Shown here in pieces: positions 41,354-48,578 of a stretch of 64,000 nucleotides of DNA (its first letter is position 1; the number at the start of each line of letters is the position of its first letter). Under the pieces are notes generated by a model. It made no database searches. It was not told where the DNA came from and saw only the letters and a list, made by a program, of their open reading frames with translations. A program made the translations under genes and the position numbers. Source of the DNA: Saccharopolyspora indica (lineage in GTDB: Bacteria > Actinomycetota > Actinomycetes > Mycobacteriales > Pseudonocardiaceae). The stretch spans positions 62,001-126,000 of the forward strand of contig NZ_JAQGLB010000017.1 of assembly GCF_027853965.1 (NCBI RefSeq), read 5' to 3'.

Positions 41354-41833
41354 TCAGGACTCGCGGGTCCAGGTGCCGGTCTTGCCGCCCTCTTTGCGCT
41401 CCACCCGGATCTCGTCGAGAGTCGCCGACGGGTCGACCGCCTTGATCATGTCGTGCAGCGCGAGGCCCGCGACCGCGACCGCGGTCAGCGCCTCCATCTC
41501 CACCCCGGTGCGGTCGGTGGTCTTGACCGTCGCGGTGATCCGGACCTCCGCCTCGCCCGGCTCCAGCTCGACCTTGGCGCCGGAGATGGCGATCGGGTGG
41601 CACAGCGGGATCAGGTCCGGTGTCCGCTTGGCCGCCATGATGCCCGCGATGCGGGCGGTGGCGATCGCGTCGCCCTTCGGCAGGTCGTCCCGGCGCAGCA
41701 GGGCGATCACCTCAGCCGTCGTCCGCACCACCCCGGTGGCGACGGCCCGGCGGGCGGTGGCCTCCTTCGCGGACACGTCCACCATCCGGGCAGCACCGCT
41801 CTCATCGACGTGCGTGAGCTCTCCCTGCGCCAT
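41354..41833 (-). CDS. moaC: Cyclic pyranopterin monophosphate synthase
   Basis: 159 residues, full family length. MVDVSAKEATARRAVATG at the N-terminus, LIPLCHPIAISGAKVELEP in the middle and TGVEMEALTAVAVAGLALHDMIKAVD are MoaC hallmarks. It converts the MoaA product to cyclic pyranopterin monophosphate. Cotranscribed with the moaB-moaE fusion. The ATG at 41833 is the start. Confidence 0.96.
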   Translation of the reverse strand: MAQGELTHVDESGAARMVDVSAKEATARRAVATGVVRTTAEVIALLRRDDLPKGDAIATARIAGIMAAKRTPDLIPLCHPIAISGAKVELEPGEAEVRITATVKTTDRTGVEMEALTAVAVAGLALHDMIKAVDPSATLDEIRVERKEGGKTGTWTRES

Positions 41834-41875
41834 GCCCCGAAGCCTAGTTCACCCGAAAACCCACCCCGAAAGCAC

Positions 41876-41921
41876 GAAGGGCACCCTCCACCAACCAACT
41901 CGGCGAAAGGTGCCCTTCACC
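41876..41921. repeat. Family A palindromic repeat, copy 4
   Basis: GAAGGGCACCCTCCACC / CGAAAGGTGCCCTTCACC arms, upstream of moaC and in tandem with copy 5. Confidence 0.75.
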
Positions 41922-41947
41922 CCTCCCACGTACGGGGTGCGCGCCCC

Positions 41948-41996
41948 GGTGAAGGGCACCTTCAGGCAACTTACTTGCTAAAGGGTGCCCTTCACC
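41948..41996. repeat. Family A palindromic repeat, copy 5
   Basis: GGTGAAGGGCACCTTCAGGCA / TGCTAAAGGGTGCCCTTCACC. It ends 4 bp before the malic enzyme stop codon, so it forms a hairpin at the 3' end of that gene. Confidence 0.85.
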
Positions 41997-42000
41997 GGGG

Positions 42001-43455
42001 TCAGAAGTCGATGTCCTCGGCCATGCTCCAGGGGAGGGAGGAGCCGCCTTCCTGGGAGGGTTCGCCGGACTTGGCCGCCAGGGCGGCCTTCTTGACCGCG
42101 TCGGCGACCGCCGGGGAGACGGCGGAGTCGAAGACGCTCGGGACGATGAACGAGGCGTTGAGGCGCTCGCCGTCGACCACGTCGGCGATCGCGTTGGAGG
42201 CCGCGATCATCATGTCGTCGGTGATCTGGTGGGCGTGCGCGTCGAGGAGGCCGCGGAAGACGCCCGGGAACGCCAGCACGTTGTTGATCTGGTTCGGGTA
42301 GTCGCTGCGGCCGGTCGCCACGATCTTGGCGTGCTTCTGCGCCTCGAGCGGGTCGATCTCCGGGTCCGGGTTGGCCAGCGCGAAGACGATCGAGTCGGTG
42401 TTCATCGTCGACACGTCGTCGGCGGTCAGCAGGTTCGGCGCCGAGACGCCGATGAACACGTCCGCGCCGCGCACCGCGTCGGAGAGCGCGCCGGTGCGGC
42501 CGTCCTTGTTGGTGCCCGCGGCGATGGACCGCAGGTTCGGGTCGGTGTCGCCGCGCCCGGTGTGCACGATGCCGTCGATGTCCACCGCGATGATGTCGGC
42601 GGGCTTCTTGTGCTGCAGCAGGCGGATGATCGCCGAGCCCGCCGCGCCCACGCCGCACACCACGATGCGGCAGTCGGCGATGTCCTTGTCCACCACGCGC
42701 AGGGCGTTGCGCAGCGCGGCGAGCACGACGATCGCGGTGCCGTGCTGGTCGTCGTGGAAGACCGGGATGTTCAGCTTCTCGCGCAGCCGCGCCTCGATCT
42801 CGAAGCAGCGCGGGGCCGCGATGTCCTCGAGGTTGATGCCGCCGTAGACCGGGGCGATCAGCTCGACCGCGCGGATGATCTCCTCGGTGTCCTGGGTGTC
42901 CAGGCACACCGGCCAGGCGTTGACGCCGGCGAACTTCTTGAACAGCGCCGCCTTGCCCTCCATCACCGGCAGCGCGGCCTCCGGCCCGATGTTGCCCAGG
43001 CCGAGCACGGCCGAACCGTCGGTGACCACCGCGACCGCGTTGCGCTTCACGGTCAGGCGGCGGGCGTCCTCCGGGTTCTCCGCGATGGCGGTGCACACCC
43101 GCGCGACGCCCGGCGTGTAGGCGCGGGACAGGTCGTCTCGGTTGTTCAGCGCGACCCGGGAGTTGACCTCGATCTTGCCGCCGAGGTGGATCAGGAACGT
43201 GCGGTCCGAGATCTTGCGGATCCGGACGCCGGGCAGCGCGTCGAGGACCTCGGCGAGGTCGTTGGCGTGGTCGGCGGACCGCGCGTTGCAGGTGATGTCG
43301 ACGACGATGCGATCGGCGTGCGACTCGACGACGTCGAACGCCGTGATGACGCCGCCCGCGCGACCGATCGCGCTGGTCAGATCGCCCGCTGCGGTCGTCG
43401 ACGGCGGAGCCTCGACGCGCACGGTGATCGAATAACCCGGACCTGGAACCGGCAT
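42001..43455 (-). CDS. NAD-type malic enzyme with N-terminal ACT domain
   Basis: 484 residues. Residues 1-80 are an ACT-type regulatory domain (ITVRVEAPPSTTAAGDLTSAIGRAGG). The malic enzyme core follows with SRAYTPGVARVC, the catalytic Lys in VKRNAVAVVTDGSAVLGLGNIGP, FHDDQHGTAIVVLAAL (metal ligands) and the dinucleotide motif VVCGVGAAGSA. It decarboxylates malate to pyruvate. ATG at 43455 with AGGGGTG upstream. Likely controlled by an amino acid or small effector through the ACT domain. Confidence 0.93.
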   Translation of the reverse strand: MPVPGPGYSITVRVEAPPSTTAAGDLTSAIGRAGGVITAFDVVESHADRIVVDITCNARSADHANDLAEVLDALPGVRIRKISDRTFLIHLGGKIEVNSRVALNNRDDLSRAYTPGVARVCTAIAENPEDARRLTVKRNAVAVVTDGSAVLGLGNIGPEAALPVMEGKAALFKKFAGVNAWPVCLDTQDTEEIIRAVELIAPVYGGINLEDIAAPRCFEIEARLREKLNIPVFHDDQHGTAIVVLAALRNALRVVDKDIADCRIVVCGVGAAGSAIIRLLQHKKPADIIAVDIDGIVHTGRGDTDPNLRSIAAGTNKDGRTGALSDAVRGADVFIGVSAPNLLTADDVSTMNTDSIVFALANPDPEIDPLEAQKHAKIVATGRSDYPNQINNVLAFPGVFRGLLDAHAHQITDDMMIAASNAIADVVDGERLNASFIVPSVFDSAVSPAVADAVKKAALAAKSGEPSQEGGSSLPWSMAEDIDF

Positions 43456-43668
43456 GGCACACCCCTGTCGAGCGGTACGGCTATGGACTTTGTCGGGCGC
43501 CGTTCTCCGGCGGCCCGCCGACCGCCGGAGTGGATCGCTCATCCGGGATGCAAGCCCACCGGGCCTGCTGAACGACCAGAACTTCACCCAGCACGAAAAA
43601 TCCTAAAACTTTCCCGAGTGTGAGCGACGTCCGGCCGGTTACTGCTGAGTTGCCCTTGACAACCCGGA

Positions 43669-43854
43669 TTACTTGTTGATGCGCGTGACCGGGTGGACGT
43701 AGGGCACGACGTCCTGGTCGAGCGGGAAGGTGGTGCTGCCGAACGGCGACTCCGCACCCTGCTTGTCGGCCCAGAACTCGCTCACCGCGTGCTCTCCGTC
43801 GGTGACCTGCGGCCACGTCGGGTCGATGCGGTCCTTGTTGGTCTTGCCGGCCAC
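43669..43854 (-). CDS. Small conserved-looking hypothetical protein
   Basis: 61 residues, no membrane segment or signal, with DPTWPQVTDGEHAVSEFWADKQGAESPFGST. No family is recognised. The ATG at 43854 has AGGAGGACGACGTGG ahead of it, a convincing ribosome-binding site, which is the main reason to keep it. It stands alone upstream of the malic enzyme (213-bp gap). Confidence 0.6.
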   Translation of the reverse strand: MAGKTNKDRIDPTWPQVTDGEHAVSEFWADKQGAESPFGSTTFPLDQDVVPYVHPVTRINK

Positions 43855-43984
43855 GTCGTCCTCCTGTGCATTCCGGCTAACGGTGCAGGTCCAGTTTGCC
43901 GGATGTGGTGGTCAACCTCATCCAAGGGTGTGCATGCCCATAGTCCGGCGGACCTCCTCAGCTGCTCCAAGACCTGTTTTTGAT

Positions 43985-44158
43985 CTTCGAAGCGGCGCAG
44001 CCGCTTAGCCCACCCCCGCAACTCGCACCGCTGCGGGTTCTCAGCGGCCGCCTGGCGAGGACAGCCCGTTCGCCGTGTATCGGACATACATAAGAACGGG
44101 CTCCCGGAGTCCAGGCGGCCGCTGAGGTTCCGCCACCCGCACCGCCACGCAGAACGAG
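43985..44158 (+). repeat. Family D structured element, copy 4
   Basis: The best preserved copy. Hairpin AAGCGGC-GCA-GCCGCTT at 43990-44006, outer arms CTCAGCGGCCGCCTGG / CCAGGCGGCCGCTGAG, inner arms AGCCCGTT / AACGGGCT around the centre CGCCGTGTATCGGACATACAT, ends GGTTCCGCCACCCGCACCGCCACGC. It is 58 bp ahead of the helicase-associated gene. Confidence 0.85.
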
Positions 44159-44216
44159 TTCGCCAGTGCAATTTCAAGGGCTCGAAACCCGGCTGGCGCT
44201 GGGTATCGTGGTGGGG

Positions 44217-46469
44217 ATGTCTTCGCTTGCGGATTGGCTGCGGGAACGCGGCGACGAGACCCTCGTGGCGCTGCTGCGCGCTCGCCCGGACCTCGCGACG
44301 CCGCCGCCCGCCGACACCTCGGTGCTGGCCACGCGCGTCGGGGTGCGCTCGTCGGTGGCGCGGGCCTGCGAAGACCTGGACGCCTTCGCCCTCTCCACGC
44401 TCGAAGCGCTGGTGCTGCTCGACGCCGACCTCGAGCCGGTGCCGCTGGAAGCGGTCGCCGGGATGCTGGGCGGCGACATCACCCCGCAGCAGGCGCGGCG
44501 GGCCGTCGAGCGGCTGCGCCGCTTGGCGCTGGCGTGGGGCGATGACGACGAGCTGGCCATCTCGTCCGCGGCGCGCGAGGTGCTGCCCACCTTCCCGGCC
44601 GGGCTCGGCCGCCTGGCCGAGAACCTGACCGAGGACGCCGCGAAGGCCGCGCTGGCCGATCTCGACGAGGAGGAGCGGCGGCTGATCGGCAAGCTCGCCG
44701 CAGGCTCGCCGGTCGGCCGGACCAAGGACGCCGCCAAGCAGGTCGCGCTCGCGCAGGCGACGAACCCGGTGCAGCGCCTGCTGGCCAAGGGCCTGCTGCT
44801 GCGCCGCGACGCCGAGACCGTCGAACTGCCCCGGCAGCTCGCGCTCGCCGTGCGCGGGGAGCACCCGATGGGCGAGGTCGAGCCGGACGAGCCGATCCCG
44901 GACCTGACCGGATCCGACCGGTCGGCGGTGGACAGCACCGGCGGCGGCGAGGTGCTCGAACTGCTGCGGCACGTCGAGAACCTGCTCAACGCCTGGGGCG
45001 AGGAGCCGCCGGACGTGCTGCGCTCCGGCGGCGTCGGAGTGCGCGAGCTGCGCCGCACCGCCAAGGCCATCGACGTCGACGAGGAGCGGCTCGGGCTGCT
45101 GGTGGAGCTCGCCGTCGCGGCCAACCTCATCGCCAACAGCGAAGCCGCCGAACCGCAGTGGGTGCCCACCTACCAGTCCGACACCTGGCTGGCCTCCCCG
45201 CCCGAGCAGCGCTGGGCCGCGCTCGCGCAGGCCTGGCTCGACCTGCCGCGGCTGCCCGGCCTGATCGGCGCCCGCGACGAGAAGGACCGGCTGCTCGGCC
45301 CGCTGTCCGAAGACCTCCGCCGCCCGCTCGCCCCGAAGGACCGCCGCCGCGTCCTCGACTACCTGGACGAGCTGCCCGGCGGTCACGGCGCCCGGCCCGA
45401 CGACGTCGCCGCCGTGCTCGCCTGGCGGGCCCCGCGCCGCGGCGGCCGACTGCGCGACGACCTGGTGCGCTGGATCCTCGCCGAGGCGACCGCGCTCGGC
45501 ATCGTCGCGCTGCACGCGCTGACCAGCGCCGGACGCGTGCTGCTCGCCGACGGCGCGGCCGGCGCCGCTCGCCTGCTCGCCGACGCGCTGCCCGAACCGC
45601 TGGACCACGTGCTCGTGCAGGCCGACCTGACGGTGGTCGCGCCGGGGCGGCTCGAAGCGGACCTGGCCATCGAGATGAAGCTCGTCGCCGACGTCGAATC
45701 CGCGGGCAGCGCAACGGTCTACCGGATCAGCGACGCCAGCGTCCGCCGCGCCCTCGACGCGGGCCACACCGCCGACGACCTGCACGCGCTGTTCCGCACC
45801 CGCTCGCGAACGCCGATCCCGCAGGCCCTGACCTACCTGATCGACGACGTCGCCCGCCGCCACGGCCGCCTCCGCGCGGGCACCGCGGCGGCCTTCCTGC
45901 GCTGCGACGATCCGCTGCTGCTGGCCGAGATCATGGCCAAACCGGCGAGCGAGGAGCTCGAACTCCGCCGCATCGCGCCCACCGTCCTGATCAGCCCGCT
46001 ACCGCTGGCCGACGTGGTGGAAACCCTGCGGGCGGCCGGATTCACGCCGGTGGCCGAAGGCCCCGACGGCAACGTGCTGGACCTCCGGGAGAGCGGCCGC
46101 CGGGTGCGCGGCAAGAGCCGCCCGGCAGCGCCGGCGGCGATCGCGCGCCCGAACGCGGAGCAGCTGGCGGAGCTCGTGGCGCAGCTGCGCGCGGGAGACC
46201 GCGCAGGGGCGGCGCGGCGCGGCAGCGCCGTGAGCCCCGAGCGGGGACGGCCGAGCGCGGAAGCGACGCTGCAGCTGCTGCGCGACGCGGCGCGGCAGCG
46301 CCGGAGCGTGTGGCTGGGCTTCGTGGACACGCGCGGCGTGCGCAGCGAGCGCGTGGTCCGCCCGGTCAGCGTCGGCGGCGGAGTGCTCCAAGGAGTGGAC
46401 ACCACGAGCGAAGAGCTCGGCCACTACCCGCTCCACCGCATCATGACCGTCGCCGTCGTCGAGGACTGA
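44217..46469 (+). CDS. Helicase-associated protein with C-terminal WYL domain
   Basis: 750 residues. The N-terminal about 500 resemble the winged-helix helicase-associated (XPB/Rv0862c-like) proteins of actinobacteria: SLADWLRERGDETLVALLRARPDL, helical repeats and VLVQADLTVVAPGRLEADLA in the middle. The last about 60 residues (LGFVDTRGVRSERVVRPVSVGGGVLQGVD...HYPLHRI) look like a WYL sensory domain. The ATG at 44217 has GTGGGG directly upstream. It may act in DNA repair or as a regulator; no helicase gene is adjacent. Confidence 0.8.
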   Translation: MSSLADWLRERGDETLVALLRARPDLATPPPADTSVLATRVGVRSSVARACEDLDAFALSTLEALVLLDADLEPVPLEAVAGMLGGDITPQQARRAVERLRRLALAWGDDDELAISSAAREVLPTFPAGLGRLAENLTEDAAKAALADLDEEERRLIGKLAAGSPVGRTKDAAKQVALAQATNPVQRLLAKGLLLRRDAETVELPRQLALAVRGEHPMGEVEPDEPIPDLTGSDRSAVDSTGGGEVLELLRHVENLLNAWGEEPPDVLRSGGVGVRELRRTAKAIDVDEERLGLLVELAVAANLIANSEAAEPQWVPTYQSDTWLASPPEQRWAALAQAWLDLPRLPGLIGARDEKDRLLGPLSEDLRRPLAPKDRRRVLDYLDELPGGHGARPDDVAAVLAWRAPRRGGRLRDDLVRWILAEATALGIVALHALTSAGRVLLADGAAGAARLLADALPEPLDHVLVQADLTVVAPGRLEADLAIEMKLVADVESAGSATVYRISDASVRRALDAGHTADDLHALFRTRSRTPIPQALTYLIDDVARRHGRLRAGTAAAFLRCDDPLLLAEIMAKPASEELELRRIAPTVLISPLPLADVVETLRAAGFTPVAEGPDGNVLDLRESGRRVRGKSRPAAPAAIARPNAEQLAELVAQLRAGDRAGAARRGSAVSPERGRPSAEATLQLLRDAARQRRSVWLGFVDTRGVRSERVVRPVSVGGGVLQGVDTTSEELGHYPLHRIMTVAVVED

Positions 46470-46514
46470 CAGCGAAACCACCGCCACCACCGTCAGCGCG
46501 GTGCCGAGCGTCGA

Positions 46515-46588
46515 CGATTTCGTTTGAAATTGGCGGCCTCGCCACCGCAGGCGACGTCGAGACCGCAGCCAATTTCATACGAAATCGC
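46515..46588. repeat. Family C-type paired palindromes
   Basis: CGATTTCGTTTGAAATTGGC and GCCAATTTCATACGAAATCG are inverted copies 35 bp apart, forming a long hairpin 45 bp after the helicase-associated gene. Confidence 0.75.
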
Positions 46589-46699
46589 TACCCACCCGAC
46601 GCAACCACCTACCGCTTCGAACCCGACGCAACCAGAGCCCGACCGGCCCCACAACCTCGCCAAGCCCACCCGGTATCACCGCCGCCCCCAAGGCGGCCC

Positions 46700-46759
46700 G
46701 TCAATTTCGTACGAAATTGACGTCCACCCGGGTGACGGTCAATTTCGTACGAAATTGAC
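46700..46759. repeat. Family C-type paired palindromes
   Basis: Two perfect copies of GTCAATTTCGTACGAAATTGAC-type palindrome (46700-46721 and 46738-46759), 16 bp apart. They lie 32 bp before the end of cvnD. Confidence 0.8.
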
Positions 46760-46790
46760 ACCCCGCCCGCCCGACCGGCGGCCGCTCGAC

Positions 46791-47390
46791 CTACTGGGCC
46801 GTGGTGGCCATGCGCTGGCGCATGGCGTGGGTGACCAGGGCGATCAGCGCTTGCTTGGTGCTCTCGCGGTTGCGCGCGTCGACGCTGATCATCGGCACCG
46901 CCGGGTCGATGGTCAGCGCCTCCCGGACGTCCTCCATGCGGTGGTGCATGACGCCGTCGAAGGTGTTCACCGCGACCACGTACGGCAGGCCGCGGTCGTC
47001 GAAGAAGTCGATCGAGGCGAAGGCGTCCGCCAGGCGGCGGGTGTCGACCAGCACCACCGCGCCGATCGCGCCCTTCACCAGGTCGTCCCACATGAACCAG
47101 AACCGGTGCTGGCCCGGGGTGCCGAACAGGTAGAGGATCAGCTCCGAGTCCAGCGAGACGCGGCCGAAGTCCATCGCCACCGTGGTGGTGACCTTGCCCG
47201 GCGTGGCGCTGAGGTCGTCGACCCCGACGCTGGCCTCGGTCATCACCGCTTCGGTGGTCAGCGGCACGATTTCCGAGACCGAACCGACGAAAGTCGTCTT
47301 CCCGACGCCGAACCCGCCGGCGACCACGATCTTCGTCGAGGTCTTCCGGCCGCCCGGCGTCGTGCGGGGATCAGAGCCTGCGAAGCCCAC
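46791..47390 (-). CDS. cvnD: Conservon GTP-binding protein (CvnD)
   Basis: 199 residues, small Ras-like GTPase of the MglA/conservon class: P-loop GGFGVGKTT (25-33), switch FGTPGQHRFWFMWDDL, and NTFDG in place of the usual NKxD. It overlaps cvnC by 20 bp. In conservons the D protein works with the A kinase-like protein, B roadblock and C DNA/membrane-associated protein in a GPCR-like relay that affects development or secondary metabolism (Streptomyces). Confidence 0.94.
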   Translation of the reverse strand: MGFAGSDPRTTPGGRKTSTKIVVAGGFGVGKTTFVGSVSEIVPLTTEAVMTEASVGVDDLSATPGKVTTTVAMDFGRVSLDSELILYLFGTPGQHRFWFMWDDLVKGAIGAVVLVDTRRLADAFASIDFFDDRGLPYVVAVNTFDGVMHHRMEDVREALTIDPAVPMISVDARNRESTKQALIALVTHAMRQRMATTAQ

Positions 47391-48114
47391 TGAGCACCCT
47401 CTCCAAGAACTCCATGGACGGCCGATCGCCGACGACCAGACCGCTGTCGTGAATCAGGACCAGGCCGGTGTCGGCCATGTCGCCGATCAGCACGCGCACC
47501 ACGCCCAGGGGCAGGCGCAGGTGCGCGGCGACCTCGGCGACGGAACGGGCTTCCAGGCACAGCTCTGAGATCGAGCGGTGCTCCGACCTGGACTGGGCCG
47601 CCTGGGTGCGGCCGCGTTCGCTGGTGGTGACCAGCGTTTCGATAGCAAGATCATAATCGGTGCGCGTCCGCCCCCTGGTGCGGGCGTAGGGCCGCACCAG
47701 CGAGCCGCTGTCGAGCCCGTCGTCCTCCGGCCCGTCGATGCTCGGGATGGCCGGCATCGATCCCGAGATCGACGGCATGGACTGCGAAATCGGCGCCATC
47801 GGCTGCGAGATCGACGGCATCGACTGGGAAATCGGGGACATCGACTGCGAGATCGACGGCATGGACACCGAAGGCGGGCCGCTGCCGTCGGCCGGGCGCG
47901 GCCGGGCCGGCACCTCCGCGGACGAGTCGTAGCCGGAGCCGAACAGGTCGGCACCCGGCCCGCCGAACAGCGCCCGGTCGTAGCCGCCGAGCGATTCGGA
48001 GTTCTGGCCGGACGCGTCGTCCACGAAGTCGTCCTGCCAGGACTCCGCGCTCAGCCTCTTGTTGTAGAGGCGGAACAGGTCACCGTCCCAGCTGGGCTCG
48101 GAACCGGTGGTCAT
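47371..48114 (-). CDS. cvnC: DUF742 protein with heptapeptide repeats (CvnC)
   Basis: 247 residues. The C-terminal about 115 residues are the DUF742 winged-helix-like domain (LVRPYARTRGRTRTDYDLAIETLV, PLGVVRVLIGDMADTGLVLIHD). The N-terminal half is longer than in Streptomyces homologues and contains at residues 84-124 about six heptads of the type SMPSISQ / SMSPISQ. The N-terminus (SWDGDLFRLYNKRLSAESWQDDF) is acidic. Part of the cvn operon, 32 bp after cvnB. Confidence 0.88.
   Translation of the reverse strand: MTTGSEPSWDGDLFRLYNKRLSAESWQDDFVDDASGQNSESLGGYDRALFGGPGADLFGSGYDSSAEVPARPRPADGSGPPSVSMPSISQSMSPISQSMPSISQPMAPISQSMPSISGSMPAIPSIDGPEDDGLDSGSLVRPYARTRGRTRTDYDLAIETLVTTSERGRTQAAQSRSEHRSISELCLEARSVAEVAAHLRLPLGVVRVLIGDMADTGLVLIHDSGLVVGDRPSMEFLERVLSGLRRL
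47743..47865 (-). repeat. In-frame 21-bp repeats in cvnC
   Basis: About six degenerate 21-bp units encode the M-x-x-I-S-Q heptads of CvnC. Confidence 0.65.
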
Positions 48115-48146
48115 GGCGAGCTCCCCTCAGCGTTCTCCAGCCGGAG

Positions 48147-48578
48147 TCACCGGCGGCCCATGCCCTGCAGCTGCGCGCGCAGTTCCGGCGTGAGCTGCCG
48201 GCCGACCCGCTCCACGAGCAGGGTCATCTCGTAGGCGACCAGCCCGATGTCGGCGTTGGGCGCGGCGAGCACCGCCAGGCAGGAACCGTCGCTGATGGAC
48301 ATCAGGAACAGGTAGCCCTGCTCCATCTCGACCACGGTCTGGGTGACCTCGCCCGCTTCGAAGCAGCGCGCGGCGCCCTGCGTGAGGCTGACCAGACCGG
48401 ACGCGACCGCGGAAAGCTGCTCGGCGCGGTCCCGCGGCAATCCTTGTGATCCGGCGAGCAGCAGGCCGTCCGCGGACACGACCACCGAGTGCGCCACGCC
48501 GGGAACCCGACGCACGAAGTCGGTGATCAGCCAACTGAAGCTGTTGCTGCTCATCGGTTGCTGCACGGACCCGTTCAC
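48147..48578 (-). CDS. cvnB: Roadblock/LC7-domain protein (CvnB)
   Basis: 143 residues; a roadblock domain (about residues 15-110) with LITDFVRRVPGVAHSVVVSADGLLLAGSQGL and FLMSISDGSCLAVLAAPNADIGLVAYEM. These bind the CvnD GTPase. The ATG at 48578 overlaps the cvnA stop by 4 bp. Confidence 0.94.
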   Translation of the reverse strand: MNGSVQQPMSSNSFSWLITDFVRRVPGVAHSVVVSADGLLLAGSQGLPRDRAEQLSAVASGLVSLTQGAARCFEAGEVTQTVVEMEQGYLFLMSISDGSCLAVLAAPNADIGLVAYEMTLLVERVGRQLTPELRAQLQGMGRR

